Position numbers and translations under genes: made by a program
Assembly: GCA_014523685.1 (NCBI GenBank)
Contig: JAATVT010000250.1
Span: 1 to 5,230, forward strand
Length of the DNA stretch: 5,230 nt
From: Nitrososphaerales archaeon TH5893
GTDB lineage: Archaea > Thermoproteota > Nitrososphaeria > Nitrososphaerales > Nitrososphaeraceae
Direction: 5' to 3'
Shown: piece after piece, positions 1-5,230 of the stretch
How the letters are laid out: every line of letters starts with the position of its first letter
How positions within the stretch are numbered: the first letter of the stretch is position 1
The notes under the pieces: model-generated
What the model was told of the DNA's origin: nothing
The model's database searches: none
The model's input: only the letters and a program-made list of their open reading frames with translations

Positions 1-1104
1 CAAGCTTAGAAGATAGTTGGCATTTAGGATCGCATTTTTAGACACATTTCTTATATTGTTACCCCATGATTTAATGTATGAATAGGCTCGTACCAACATC
101 CCAAAATTTCCATAGCAAAATCGCATCGTTCCTATTGACTTTCGTTGGGTATAATCAAAAACATACTTACCGTCATTCTTGATCACTCTTGGCAATGGCA
201 GATAATCTTTTAGGAATGTCCTTACACCTAGAGTTCCGGCCCCAGGCCCACCTCCTCCGTGCGGAGTTGAAAATGTCTTGTGCAAATTCAAATGTATGAG
301 GTCAAACCCCTGATCTGCAGGCTTTGTTATTCCTAGCATAGCGTTCATATTGGCGCCATCGCAGTACATTAGCGTTCCATTCTTATGAGCAAGATCGCTT
401 ATTTCCAAAATATTTTCCTCAAAAAGTCCAAGAGTATTTGGATTGGTTAACATTACTAAAGCAACATCATCTTGCAAGGCCTGTCTGAACTTGTCTATAT
501 CCAAGTTACCTCGGGTATCGGACGGAATGGTTATGGTTTTAAATCTACACATGCTTGCTGTTGCCGGATTTGTTCCATGAGCAGAATCTGGAATGATTAT
601 TTTTGTTCTTTGTTTTTGGTATTCACGGCTAAAGTATGCTTTGGTCATCATGACGCCCAAAAGTTCGGCTTGAGCTCCAGCTGCAGGTTGCAACGAAAAA
701 GCATCCATGCCTGTGATAGTCTTCAAGTCCTGCTCCAATTCCCACATCAATTGCAAAGAACCTTGATTACAGTCTTCATGTGAAAGTGGATGCAGATTCT
801 GAAAACCATCGAGCCTTGCGATGTCTTCATTAACTCTGGGATTGTATTTCATTGTACATGAACCCAATGGATAAAATCCAATGTCGATGCCGTAATTCAG
901 ATGAGATATGTTGGTGTAGTGTCTAACAACTGTAGGCTCGCTCACGTTTGGAAGAGGTAGTTCCTTTCTCAGCAGTCCGTTGGGAAGCGCGACTGGGATG
1001 TACTTCCCCAACCGTTCTTCGTTGTTATTTTCATTGTCATCTAAGTCTTGAATAGAAGAAATATGCTGCGAATCGTTTTCGTTGTACTCGAATATTAATT
1101 TCAT
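1..1104 (-). CDS. gcvPB: Glycine dehydrogenase (decarboxylating) subunit 2, GcvPB (3' end outside window)
   Basis: This is the catalytic, PLP-binding half of the split P protein; with GcvPA it decarboxylates glycine and loads the aminomethyl group on GcvH. The frame stays open from the ATG at 1104 to the left edge (368 codons), so roughly the last quarter is missing if the protein has the usual length of about 480-520 residues. Visible motifs are HYTNIS (63-68), GFYPLGSCTMKYNP (76-89), QPAAGAQAE (139-147), DSAHGTNPA (173-181), the cofactor-side Asp in YCDGANMNA (D249), and the PLP Schiff-base lysine K276 in LHKTFSTPHGGGGPG. The ATG lies 2 nt after the gcvPA stop. An AAAGGAGA Shine-Dalgarno-like run at 1118-1125 sits 14 nt upstream, inside the gcvPA coding end, a rather long spacing. 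The N-terminus has a short acidic Asp/Asn/Glu-rich stretch (about residues 20-30) before the conserved core. Motif density makes the assignment secure. Confidence 0.96.
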   Translation of the reverse strand, partial: MKLIFEYNENDSQHISSIQDLDDNENNNEERLGKYIPVALPNGLLRKELPLPNVSEPTVVRHYTNISHLNYGIDIGFYPLGSCTMKYNPRVNEDIARLDGFQNLHPLSHEDCNQGSLQLMWELEQDLKTITGMDAFSLQPAAGAQAELLGVMMTKAYFSREYQKQRTKIIIPDSAHGTNPATASMCRFKTITIPSDTRGNLDIDKFRQALQDDVALVMLTNPNTLGLFEENILEISDLAHKNGTLMYCDGANMNAMLGITKPADQGFDLIHLNLHKTFSTPHGGGGPGAGTLGVRTFLKDYLPLPRVIKNDGKYVFDYTQRKSIGTMRFCYGNFGMLVRAYSYIKSWGNNIRNVSKNAILNANYLLSL

Positions 1105-1106
1105 AT

Positions 1107-2375
1107 CTAAGTGATTGTCTCCTTTGTAATGGATACAAATGATGTAATGTCCTTAATAGGGTTCATTTCAGTACAGCAGATTAGCATTTTATCTTCTCCT
1201 AGATCATAACCCCCAAGAATTCCATTTCCAAGCAGGTTCGAATGAATCCTCTTACTGGTACCGACGGGAGCTTGCATTATAAATTCATTGTAAAATGGCT
1301 TCGTGTTTAAAGTAGTGAGCCCTACACTTTCAAGTTTATCTCGAAGATAATGTGCTCTACTATACGACGATTCTGCAACGCTTACAAGACCTGTTCTTCC
1401 CATAAGAGACAAGTAAATAGTCGAAGCTATCGCCATTAGTGCCACATTAGTGGTGATGTTGCTCGTTGCTTTTTCTCGCCTGATATGCTGTTCACGAGCT
1501 TGAAATGTCAACACAAAGCCTTTGTTTCCATTTATATCAGTAGTCATACCACAAATCCGCCCCGGAATTTTCTTAAATAGAAAGTTCTTGACTGCAATAA
1601 ATCCAAGATAAGGGCCCCCAAAATTCATTGGAAGTCCAAATGATTGGCCTTCTCCAACTACTATGTCTGCACCATAGTTTCCGGGTGGTTCCAAAATAGC
1701 AAGTGAAGTAGGCTCAATAACACAAACAATAAATAAAGCTCCAGTCTTGTGTGCTTGCTCCGAGAGGTATTGCAAATTCTCAATATTTCCATAGAAATCT
1801 GGGTTTTGCGCGATAACACACGCTGTATCTTCGTTTAACTCATTGGTGATTGTTAGTCCTGCTCCCTCGCAATAAGTTTTCAAAACCTTGAAATATTCTG
1901 GGTTAAGTCCTTTGCTAACGAAAATGGAATTTCTCCCCTTATACGAAGAAGATAATAAAGCTGCTTCTGCCAATGCGGAAGAACCATCATAAAGAGAACC
2001 ATTCGATACATCCATACCTGTAAGAATACAGATATAAGTTTGAAATTCATACATAGCGTGGAGCGTCCCTTGGCTCATTTCAGGCTGATATGGGGTGTAA
2101 CCTGTTAGAAACTCTCCGCGCAGTATCAGATGAGCTACGGCAGCTGGAATATAATGATTGTAAGACCCAGCCCCTATGAAGTATTTCAAGAGCTTGTTTT
2201 TTTGAGACAGGAATCTCAATTGGTTGACTAATTCAAGTTCACTCAAGGGCCTAGAGAGACCCAGCTTATCCTGAAGACGTGGTTTCAAGATCTGAATCAA
2301 GTCATCCACGGATTTTACTCCAATCTGATTTAGCATATTCTGTTTATCCGCGTCGGTTGTGGGTATAAAATCCAT
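1107..2375 (-). CDS. gcvPA: Glycine dehydrogenase (decarboxylating) subunit 1, GcvPA
   Basis: This 422-residue protein is the N-terminal-half partner of the split glycine decarboxylase. In this family it completes the active site and the dimer but does not carry the PLP lysine, which sits in GcvPB. The start is supported by the family-typical opening MDFIPTTDAD with no need for extension. Conserved blocks are YTPYQPEMSQGTLHAMYE (93-110), DGSSALAEA (130-138), the glycine-rich EGQSFGLPMNFGGPYLGF (242-259), PGRICGMT (271-278), and QAREQHIRREKATSNI (292-307). The C-terminus keeps the family's LICCTEMN segment (398-405). Length is slightly under the common 440-450 residues, with no obvious deletion. 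It begins 17 nt after the gcvH stop and ends 2 nt before the gcvPB start, so it is clearly within the operon. No good Shine-Dalgarno is seen in the 17 nt gap; translation may be coupled to gcvH. Confidence 0.97.
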   Translation of the reverse strand: MDFIPTTDADKQNMLNQIGVKSVDDLIQILKPRLQDKLGLSRPLSELELVNQLRFLSQKNKLLKYFIGAGSYNHYIPAAVAHLILRGEFLTGYTPYQPEMSQGTLHAMYEFQTYICILTGMDVSNGSLYDGSSALAEAALLSSSYKGRNSIFVSKGLNPEYFKVLKTYCEGAGLTITNELNEDTACVIAQNPDFYGNIENLQYLSEQAHKTGALFIVCVIEPTSLAILEPPGNYGADIVVGEGQSFGLPMNFGGPYLGFIAVKNFLFKKIPGRICGMTTDINGNKGFVLTFQAREQHIRREKATSNITTNVALMAIASTIYLSLMGRTGLVSVAESSYSRAHYLRDKLESVGLTTLNTKPFYNEFIMQAPVGTSKRIHSNLLGNGILGGYDLGEDKMLICCTEMNPIKDITSFVSITKETIT

Positions 2376-2392
2376 GATAGACTCGGTATTTA

Positions 2393-2824
2393 CTATTTCC
2401 GCCAGTCTGGCCGCATGCCAGCAGATTCTTGCTCTCCTTTCTCTAATTCACCTATAAACACATCGTATTCCTTTTTAGACATTAGCTGTTCGAATTCCTT
2501 CATATTAGATAGTTTAATTTTTACTATCCATCCCAATTCGTAGGGAGATTGATTTATGAATTCAGGATGTTCTATTAGTTCTTCGTTGATTTCTACAACC
2601 TCTCCGCTTACCGCCGAATATATGTCAGAAGACGATTTTACTGAATCGACGATCGCAAGCGGTTGCATTCGGTTATAGGCTGACGATACTTTCGGTAGAT
2701 CAACTGAAACAATGTCTCCCAGTTGTCTCTGGGCGAAGTCTGATATTCCCATGGTGGCAATGCCTCCTCCTTTTAATGCTAGCCATTCATGCTCTTTTGA
2801 AAATCGAATCTCGCCTTCGCTCAT
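2393..2824 (-). CDS. gcvH: Glycine cleavage system H protein (lipoyl carrier)
   Basis: This 143-residue shuttle protein carries the aminomethyl intermediate from the P protein to the T protein on a lipoylated lysine. The lipoyl domain is intact: the opening RFSKEHEWL (7-15), GISDFAQRQLGDIVSVDLP (26-44), and the lipoylation site VDSVKSSSDIYS with K63 as acceptor (the family usually reads ESVKA, so Asp and Ser here are conservative departures), then SGEVVEIN (73-80) and SPYELGWIVKI (93-103). The ATG at 2824 is chosen because it directly precedes the conserved domain. An in-frame start at 2929 would overlap gcvT by 74 nt and add 35 residues with no H-protein character. A short polar tail (about residues 127-143) extends past the usual end. 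The gene starts 31 nt after the gcvT stop, without a recognisable Shine-Dalgarno. Confidence 0.96.
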   Translation of the reverse strand: MSEGEIRFSKEHEWLALKGGGIATMGISDFAQRQLGDIVSVDLPKVSSAYNRMQPLAIVDSVKSSSDIYSAVSGEVVEINEELIEHPEFINQSPYELGWIVKIKLSNMKEFEQLMSKKEYDVFIGELEKGEQESAGMRPDWRK

Positions 2825-2855
2825 TACGTGTCTGGTAGGTGTTCTTGAGAATATG

Positions 2856-4001
2856 TTATTTTCGCTTGTAGAAGCGAGTAGATGATGAGATCGTCGCTTT
2901 ATACTTTTTACCTCCGATGTCGATTTCAATAACCTGCCCAGGGGAAACCTTTGGAGTCACGAGACAGAATCCGATTGACTTCTTTAAAGTTGGAGAATAG
3001 TTTCCACTAGTTACATAGCCTGAAGGCTGTCCGTCAATCAATATCGTATTCCCATGTCTCGCTATTCGTCTTTCGGAAACTTCAAATCCTAAGAGCTTTC
3101 TTGTTATAGGTCGAGTCATTAATGCTTGCTTTCCAATAAAAGCAGGCTTTTCTAATTTCACAGTCCACTTAAGGGGAACCTCCATGGGAGTAGTTGTTTC
3201 ATCCATATCACTACCATAAAGCATAAACCCAGCTTCCAATCTAAGAGTGTCTCGTGCCCCTAACCCAGCTGGTTTAATATTAAATGCTGTGCCAATCTGC
3301 ATTAGTTTTTCCCAAATGTCGATTCGTGAGGAATCAAAGAACAACTCGAATCCGTCTTCCCCTGTATAACCGGTTCTTGAAATTACTAATTCACTTTTTT
3401 CGTCCTCTTGCTTTCCCTGTGTTTCTTTCCTCCATTTCTCCGTCTCTATCTTATCTAACCCCTCCTGTCCAAAATCTAAAATATTCACTCTTATAAAACT
3501 GAACGGCTTTAAACTCGCCAATTTCAATAATGGTAGAGCGCTTTCCAGAACATCTATCGCTCGTGGACCTTGCAAGGCTACTAGTGCAGTGGTATCGCTG
3601 ATATCCTTAATGATTGATGATTTTGAGTGTGAAGAAACCCACAGGAAATCTTTTGTTCTATTGGAGGCGTTGACCACAAGAAGGAACTTTTCATTGTTGA
3701 TCCTATAGATTATAACGTCATCTACTATTCCCCCGTCGCAGTTACAGAGGGGCGAGTACATCGCCTGATTGTTGTCTAGTTTTGAAACGTCATTTGTTAA
3801 TAACATTTGTAACAGATCAGAAGCATCATCACCCTGAACCTCAAAGCGGCCCATATGGGATACATCAAAAAGGCTTACATTATGTCGAGTGTTAACATGC
3901 TCTTCAATAATTCCAGAATACTGAAGGGGCATATTCCATCCATGGAAGTTAATCATTTTAGCCCCGGACCTGACATGAAAATCGTAAAACGGGGTTTTCA
4001 C
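2856..4001 (-). CDS. gcvT: Aminomethyltransferase, glycine cleavage T protein
   Basis: GcvT transfers the methylene carbon from the H-protein-bound aminomethyl group to a tetrahydrofolate-type cofactor, releasing ammonia. The 381-residue product shows the family throughout: TPFYDFHVRSGAKM (3-16), GWNMPLQYSGIIEEH (21-35), LFDVSHMGRFEVQG (44-57), GGIVDDVIIYR (90-100, with the conserved acidic pair D94-D95), VALQGP (141-146), SRTGYTGEDGFEL (208-220), GLGARDTLRLEAG (246-258), and the C-terminal barrel ending FYKRK. The start is GTG: no ATG or TTG lies between it and the in-frame stop 18 nt upstream, and the conserved TPxYDxH block begins at residue 3. Residues about 175-205 form a Lys/Glu/Gln-rich insertion just before SRTGYTGE, where relatives have a short turn. 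This is the first gene of the operon; its promoter region abuts a decayed integrase on the other strand. Confidence 0.97.
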   Translation of the reverse strand: MKTPFYDFHVRSGAKMINFHGWNMPLQYSGIIEEHVNTRHNVSLFDVSHMGRFEVQGDDASDLLQMLLTNDVSKLDNNQAMYSPLCNCDGGIVDDVIIYRINNEKFLLVVNASNRTKDFLWVSSHSKSSIIKDISDTTALVALQGPRAIDVLESALPLLKLASLKPFSFIRVNILDFGQEGLDKIETEKWRKETQGKQEDEKSELVISRTGYTGEDGFELFFDSSRIDIWEKLMQIGTAFNIKPAGLGARDTLRLEAGFMLYGSDMDETTTPMEVPLKWTVKLEKPAFIGKQALMTRPITRKLLGFEVSERRIARHGNTILIDGQPSGYVTSGNYSPTLKKSIGFCLVTPKVSPGQVIEIDIGGKKYKATISSSTRFYKRK

Positions 4002-4016
4002 TGTTTGTATGTATGG

Positions 4017-4040
4017 TTAAATAACTACATATTCCTTCTT
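4017..4040 (-). promoter_or_regulatory. Putative promoter of the gcvT-gcvH-gcvPA-gcvPB operon
   Basis: Reading the minus strand toward gcvT, a purine-rich AAGAAGGA followed by AATATGTA (4026-4033) resembles an archaeal BRE plus TATA box. Its centre is about 28 nt upstream of the GTG, which would give a nearly leaderless transcript. A second AT-rich block, TTATTTAA (4017-4024), is closer and would place the start inside the gene, so it fits less well. No Shine-Dalgarno precedes the GTG, which agrees with leaderless initiation. The call rests on composition and spacing only. Confidence 0.33.
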
Positions 4041-4047
4041 TGAACTA

Positions 4048-4390
4048 TTGAGTAGTGTCGTTTTAGTAGGGCGAGCTTATCAGAACTTTGTAAACTCTCT
4101 AGCAAGCCGAGTCCTGGCAGCAATATGTCTATGTCATGAAAAAATACATGGAGTTAGTAGGTGCAAAGAAGGTCGAACTCATAAGACAGGATCCCAAGAT
4201 TATAGAGCAACAAATCATCGACTTTATGGTATCCCTTCAAGGCTTGTCAAGGGCCACAAAGTCCCTAAGAATGGCTGCGGTCGTTGCTCCTTATTCGATA
4301 AATGATATAACCCTCAACAGAAAAAGATTGAGCAAATTCCTGGGCCCAAAAACAAACGAGGAAGACAAGACTACAAATGATGTATTCTAA
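4048..4390 (+). pseudogene. Frameshifted, truncated tyrosine recombinase (integrase) remnant, N-terminal core-binding domain only
   Basis: Two overlapping plus-strand frames together resemble the SAM-like N-terminal domain of the archaeal XerC/D-type integrases common in Nitrososphaeria. The first frame contributes VGRAYQNFVNSLASRV (4066-4113). The second, open from 4103 with its first ATG at 4136, contributes YVYVMKKYMELVGAKK, then DPKIIEQQIIDFMVSLQ and the diagnostic NDITLNRKRLSKFLGPKT. The match moves from one frame to the other between about 4108 and 4123, implying a small indel; the second frame is closed upstream by TAG at 4100-4102. It stops at 4388-4390 soon after the core-binding domain. 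None of the catalytic domain (the Arg...His-x-x-Arg...Tyr residues) is seen downstream. It is therefore almost certainly inactive. The second frame alone could be annotated as an 84-residue hypothetical protein (4136-4390). It is probably the scar of an integrated element. Confidence 0.72.
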
Positions 4391-4463
4391 ATAACTAAGA
4401 GATTAGTACATTTCTTATGGACTATTTCACATTTCTTTTCTAGCCTTCAAAAGCTTCTCAACC

Positions 4464-4474
4464 GAGATATAATC
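4464..4474 (+). promoter_or_regulatory. TATA-box promoter of the small secreted protein gene
   Basis: GATATAAT (4466-4473), preceded by ACCGA as a possible BRE, has its centre about 27 nt before the ATG at 4497. That is the standard archaeal TATA-to-start distance and predicts a leaderless mRNA beginning at or next to 4497. It would place the alternative ATG at 4488 upstream of the transcript start. The rest of the 97-nt gap between the integrase remnant and this gene (4391-4487) holds nothing else I can recognise. Confidence 0.5.
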
Positions 4475-4496
4475 TGACACGTTAGGTATGGTACAC

Positions 4497-4730
4497 ATGA
4501 ATCAAAAGTTGTTAGCGATTGCAGCTATCGTAACTGCAGCCGCATTGACAGGAATTTTCTCAACAACTCCAATGGCAGCATATGCTAGTGATGGAGATAG
4601 CAGCGAAACCAACACAGATCAAGATTTGAAACAAAAGAACACCGGAACTGGTGATTCAACCAACTTCAACTGTGGCCAGAACCTAATCAAAGCCGGTGTA
4701 GGCGAGCAAGAGTGTGAATTCGAAGATTAG
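4497..4730 (+). CDS. Small secreted acidic protein with signal peptide and two cysteines (unknown function)
   Basis: This encodes 77 residues. After MNQK comes a hydrophobic Ala/Ile/Leu/Thr core (about 5-20), then TTPMAAYA with a likely signal-peptidase site after A30 (Ala-x-Ala type, AYA|SDG). The mature part of about 47 residues is strongly acidic (11 Asp/Glu against 3 Lys) and Ser/Thr/Asn/Gly-rich. It contains a FNCGQNLIKAG segment with C59 and a second cysteine C73 near the C-terminus; these could form one disulphide outside the cell. No membrane anchor or lipobox is visible. It resembles short exported proteins I associate with soil ammonia-oxidising archaea, but I know no function. The ATG at 4497 is preferred over 4488 because the TATA box lies about 27 nt upstream and an AGGT lies 9 nt before it. 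The gene is flanked by remnants yet is itself intact, with its own promoter and terminator. Confidence 0.8.
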   Translation: MNQKLLAIAAIVTAAALTGIFSTTPMAAYASDGDSSETNTDQDLKQKNTGTGDSTNFNCGQNLIKAGVGEQECEFED

Positions 4731-4775
4731 ATAAGCAGGTTATCTCCTAAAAAGGTCATAACTGCCACCAACCAC

Positions 4776-4793
4776 TTTTTTTATTTTTATTCT
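4776..4793 (+). terminator. T-rich transcription terminator after the small secreted protein gene
   Basis: A run of seven T, then A, five T, ATTCT begins 46 nt after the stop codon at 4730. Archaeal RNA polymerase terminates at such pyrimidine tracts on the non-template strand without needing a hairpin, and no strong stem is seen before it. Placement after the only intact plus-strand gene fits. Confidence 0.5.
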
Positions 4794-4794
4794 G

Positions 4795-5066
4795 CTAGAT
4801 TAGACTGTTTAGCTTCAAAGCTTTCTCCGTTTTCTCCCTTTCAGATTTCAAGTTCTTTTGAATAGCAGAAGTACCCTTCAACATTTTGATAGGGTCATCA
4901 CGCTTTAGCCGTTTTATTCGTATTGTCGGCTTTGCCTTGTTTCCTGTTGGTGGTGATATTGGAAATAATGTAGGCCCATTATTGATACGATCATTATCGT
5001 TAACTTCAAACCTTTAGTTGTCCTATCTTTCTGTACTTCTGCAGTGAATGTTTTACCTGTATGCAT
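4795..5066 (-). pseudogene. Possible frameshifted small gene, Lys-rich (unrecognised)
   Basis: Two minus-strand frames look coding in succession. An ATG at 5066, preceded by a purine-rich GGAAGGGTGGGAAG, opens HTGKTFTAEVQKDRTTKG. Near 5008-5013 the plausible coding character moves to another frame, FEVNDNDRINNGPTLFPISPP, which continues as a basic, Lys/Glu-rich helical stretch (RIKRLKRDDPIKMLKG, then KSEREKTEKALKL) to TAG at 4795-4797. Restoring one T in the GGTTTG at the junction would fuse them into about 90 residues. The second frame has no start codon before an internal Met, so it needs the fusion or an upstream part. The short FTAEVQKD..TKG opening is faintly like DUF1905 proteins, but the rest is not. 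It could equally be two unrelated remnants or chance open frame. Confidence 0.3.
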
Positions 5067-5230
5067 CTTCCCACCCTTCCTTGATCTTGCCTGATTCAAA
5101 ATGATAAATATCTATTCCAAAGGTCCCAAACTCTTCATGAACCTGTGGAAGGCCAATAAAGCCGCCTGACTTGCGAGTAAAAGAAAGGAGGTATCAGAAC
5201 GCATTTGATCAGCGAACAAAACATTTTATC
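5053..5230 (-). pseudogene. SnoaL-like polyketide cyclase / NTF2-fold gene remnant (5' end outside window)
   Basis: One minus-strand frame reads GGFIGLPQVHEEFGTFGIDIYHFESG and then KIKEGWEDAYR before TAA at 5053-5055. The 'FxGIPPTGK...GIDIxxFExGKIxExW' pattern is the C-terminal strand region of SnoaL-like ester cyclases, small NTF2-fold proteins whose substrates are often unknown. Upstream in the same frame, KCFVR (about 5212-5226) may match the strand that usually reads 'VFVRW', with TGA at 5209-5211 where Trp is usual, and a second TGA at 5194-5196. The part between the second stop and GGFIGLP does not look like the family. The C-terminal helix that normally follows Trp (D.LG..QQLG) is absent. 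With two in-frame stops and truncation the gene is dead in this window; its beginning lies beyond the right edge. Confidence 0.58.

Noticed and set aside
472..783. Plus-strand open frame of 103 codons
   Set aside because: It lies wholly inside gcvPB on the opposite strand, which has strong motif support; the translation is Cys/Ser/His-rich and unlike a real protein.
2825..2929. A longer GcvH with 35 extra N-terminal residues starting at 2929
   Set aside because: It would overlap the conserved C-terminal coding end of gcvT by 74 nt, and the extra residues lack H-protein features; the ATG at 2824 fits the family.
3284..3496. Plus-strand open frame of 70 codons
   Set aside because: It is antisense to gcvT with no family resemblance.
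3984..4001. Small hairpin at the gcvT start (AAAAC-CCC-GTTTT with a few extra pairs)
   Set aside because: The five-base-pair core is mostly A-T with a bulge above it, and the bases are constrained by conserved codons (Lys-Thr-Pro-Phe-Tyr); it is likely chance.
3855..4043. Plus-strand open frame of 62 codons overlapping the gcvT start
   Set aside because: It is antisense to the conserved N-terminus of GcvT and has no recognisable protein features.
4048..4390. Programmed ribosomal frameshift producing a working integrase
   Set aside because: No slippery sequence is evident at the junction, and the catalytic domain is missing, so decay is simpler.
5184..5207. Plus-strand AAAGGAGGT followed by a TTG that could begin a gene running off the right edge
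   Set aside because: Spacing to the TTG is about 13 nt, only eight codons are visible, and the same bases fall inside the SnoaL-like remnant on the other strand.
1..5230. CRISPR array, tRNA or rRNA genes, insertion-sequence inverted repeats
   Set aside because: No regularly spaced repeats, tRNA-like cloverleaf segments or matching terminal repeats were found by eye on either strand.

Overview
The window looks like chromosomal DNA from an ammonia-oxidising archaeon (class Nitrososphaeria, 'Thaumarchaeota'), probably a soil-type Nitrososphaera/Nitrosocosmicus relative. This placement is inferred from three things: the style of the integrase remnant (an 'NDITLNRK..SKFLGPKT' core-binding segment), a small secreted acidic protein of a kind I associate with these genomes, and an archaeal TATA box spaced for leaderless transcription. 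No rRNA or other marker gene is present to confirm it.

Positions 1-4001 (minus strand) hold a tight glycine cleavage operon in the order gcvT - gcvH - gcvPA - gcvPB. Intergenic gaps are 31, 17 and 2 nt. The P protein is split into two subunits, and gcvPB runs off the left edge with 368 codons visible. Together the four products decarboxylate glycine (PA/PB, PLP-dependent), carry the aminomethyl group on the lipoyl lysine of H, and transfer the one-carbon unit to a folate/pterin cofactor with ammonia release (T). The L protein (dihydrolipoamide dehydrogenase) and lipoate-attachment genes are not in the window. gcvT starts at GTG and carries an unusual charged insertion.

Positions 4002-5230 form an eroded accessory strip. 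Just upstream of gcvT and divergent from it is a frameshifted tyrosine-recombinase remnant, limited to the N-terminal core-binding domain. Next is one apparently intact small gene (plus strand, 4497-4730) encoding a secreted acidic two-cysteine protein, with a TATA box about 27 nt upstream of its ATG and a T-rich terminator after its stop. The right end carries two decayed minus-strand pieces: an unrecognised lysine-rich frame, possibly a frameshifted small gene, and the C-terminal part of a SnoaL-like cyclase/NTF2-fold gene with in-frame stops.

I found no CRISPR array, tRNA, rRNA, complete mobile element or evident new multi-gene system. The items most worth a second look are the small secreted protein, the GcvT insertion and the cluster of gene remnants next to the gcv promoter.
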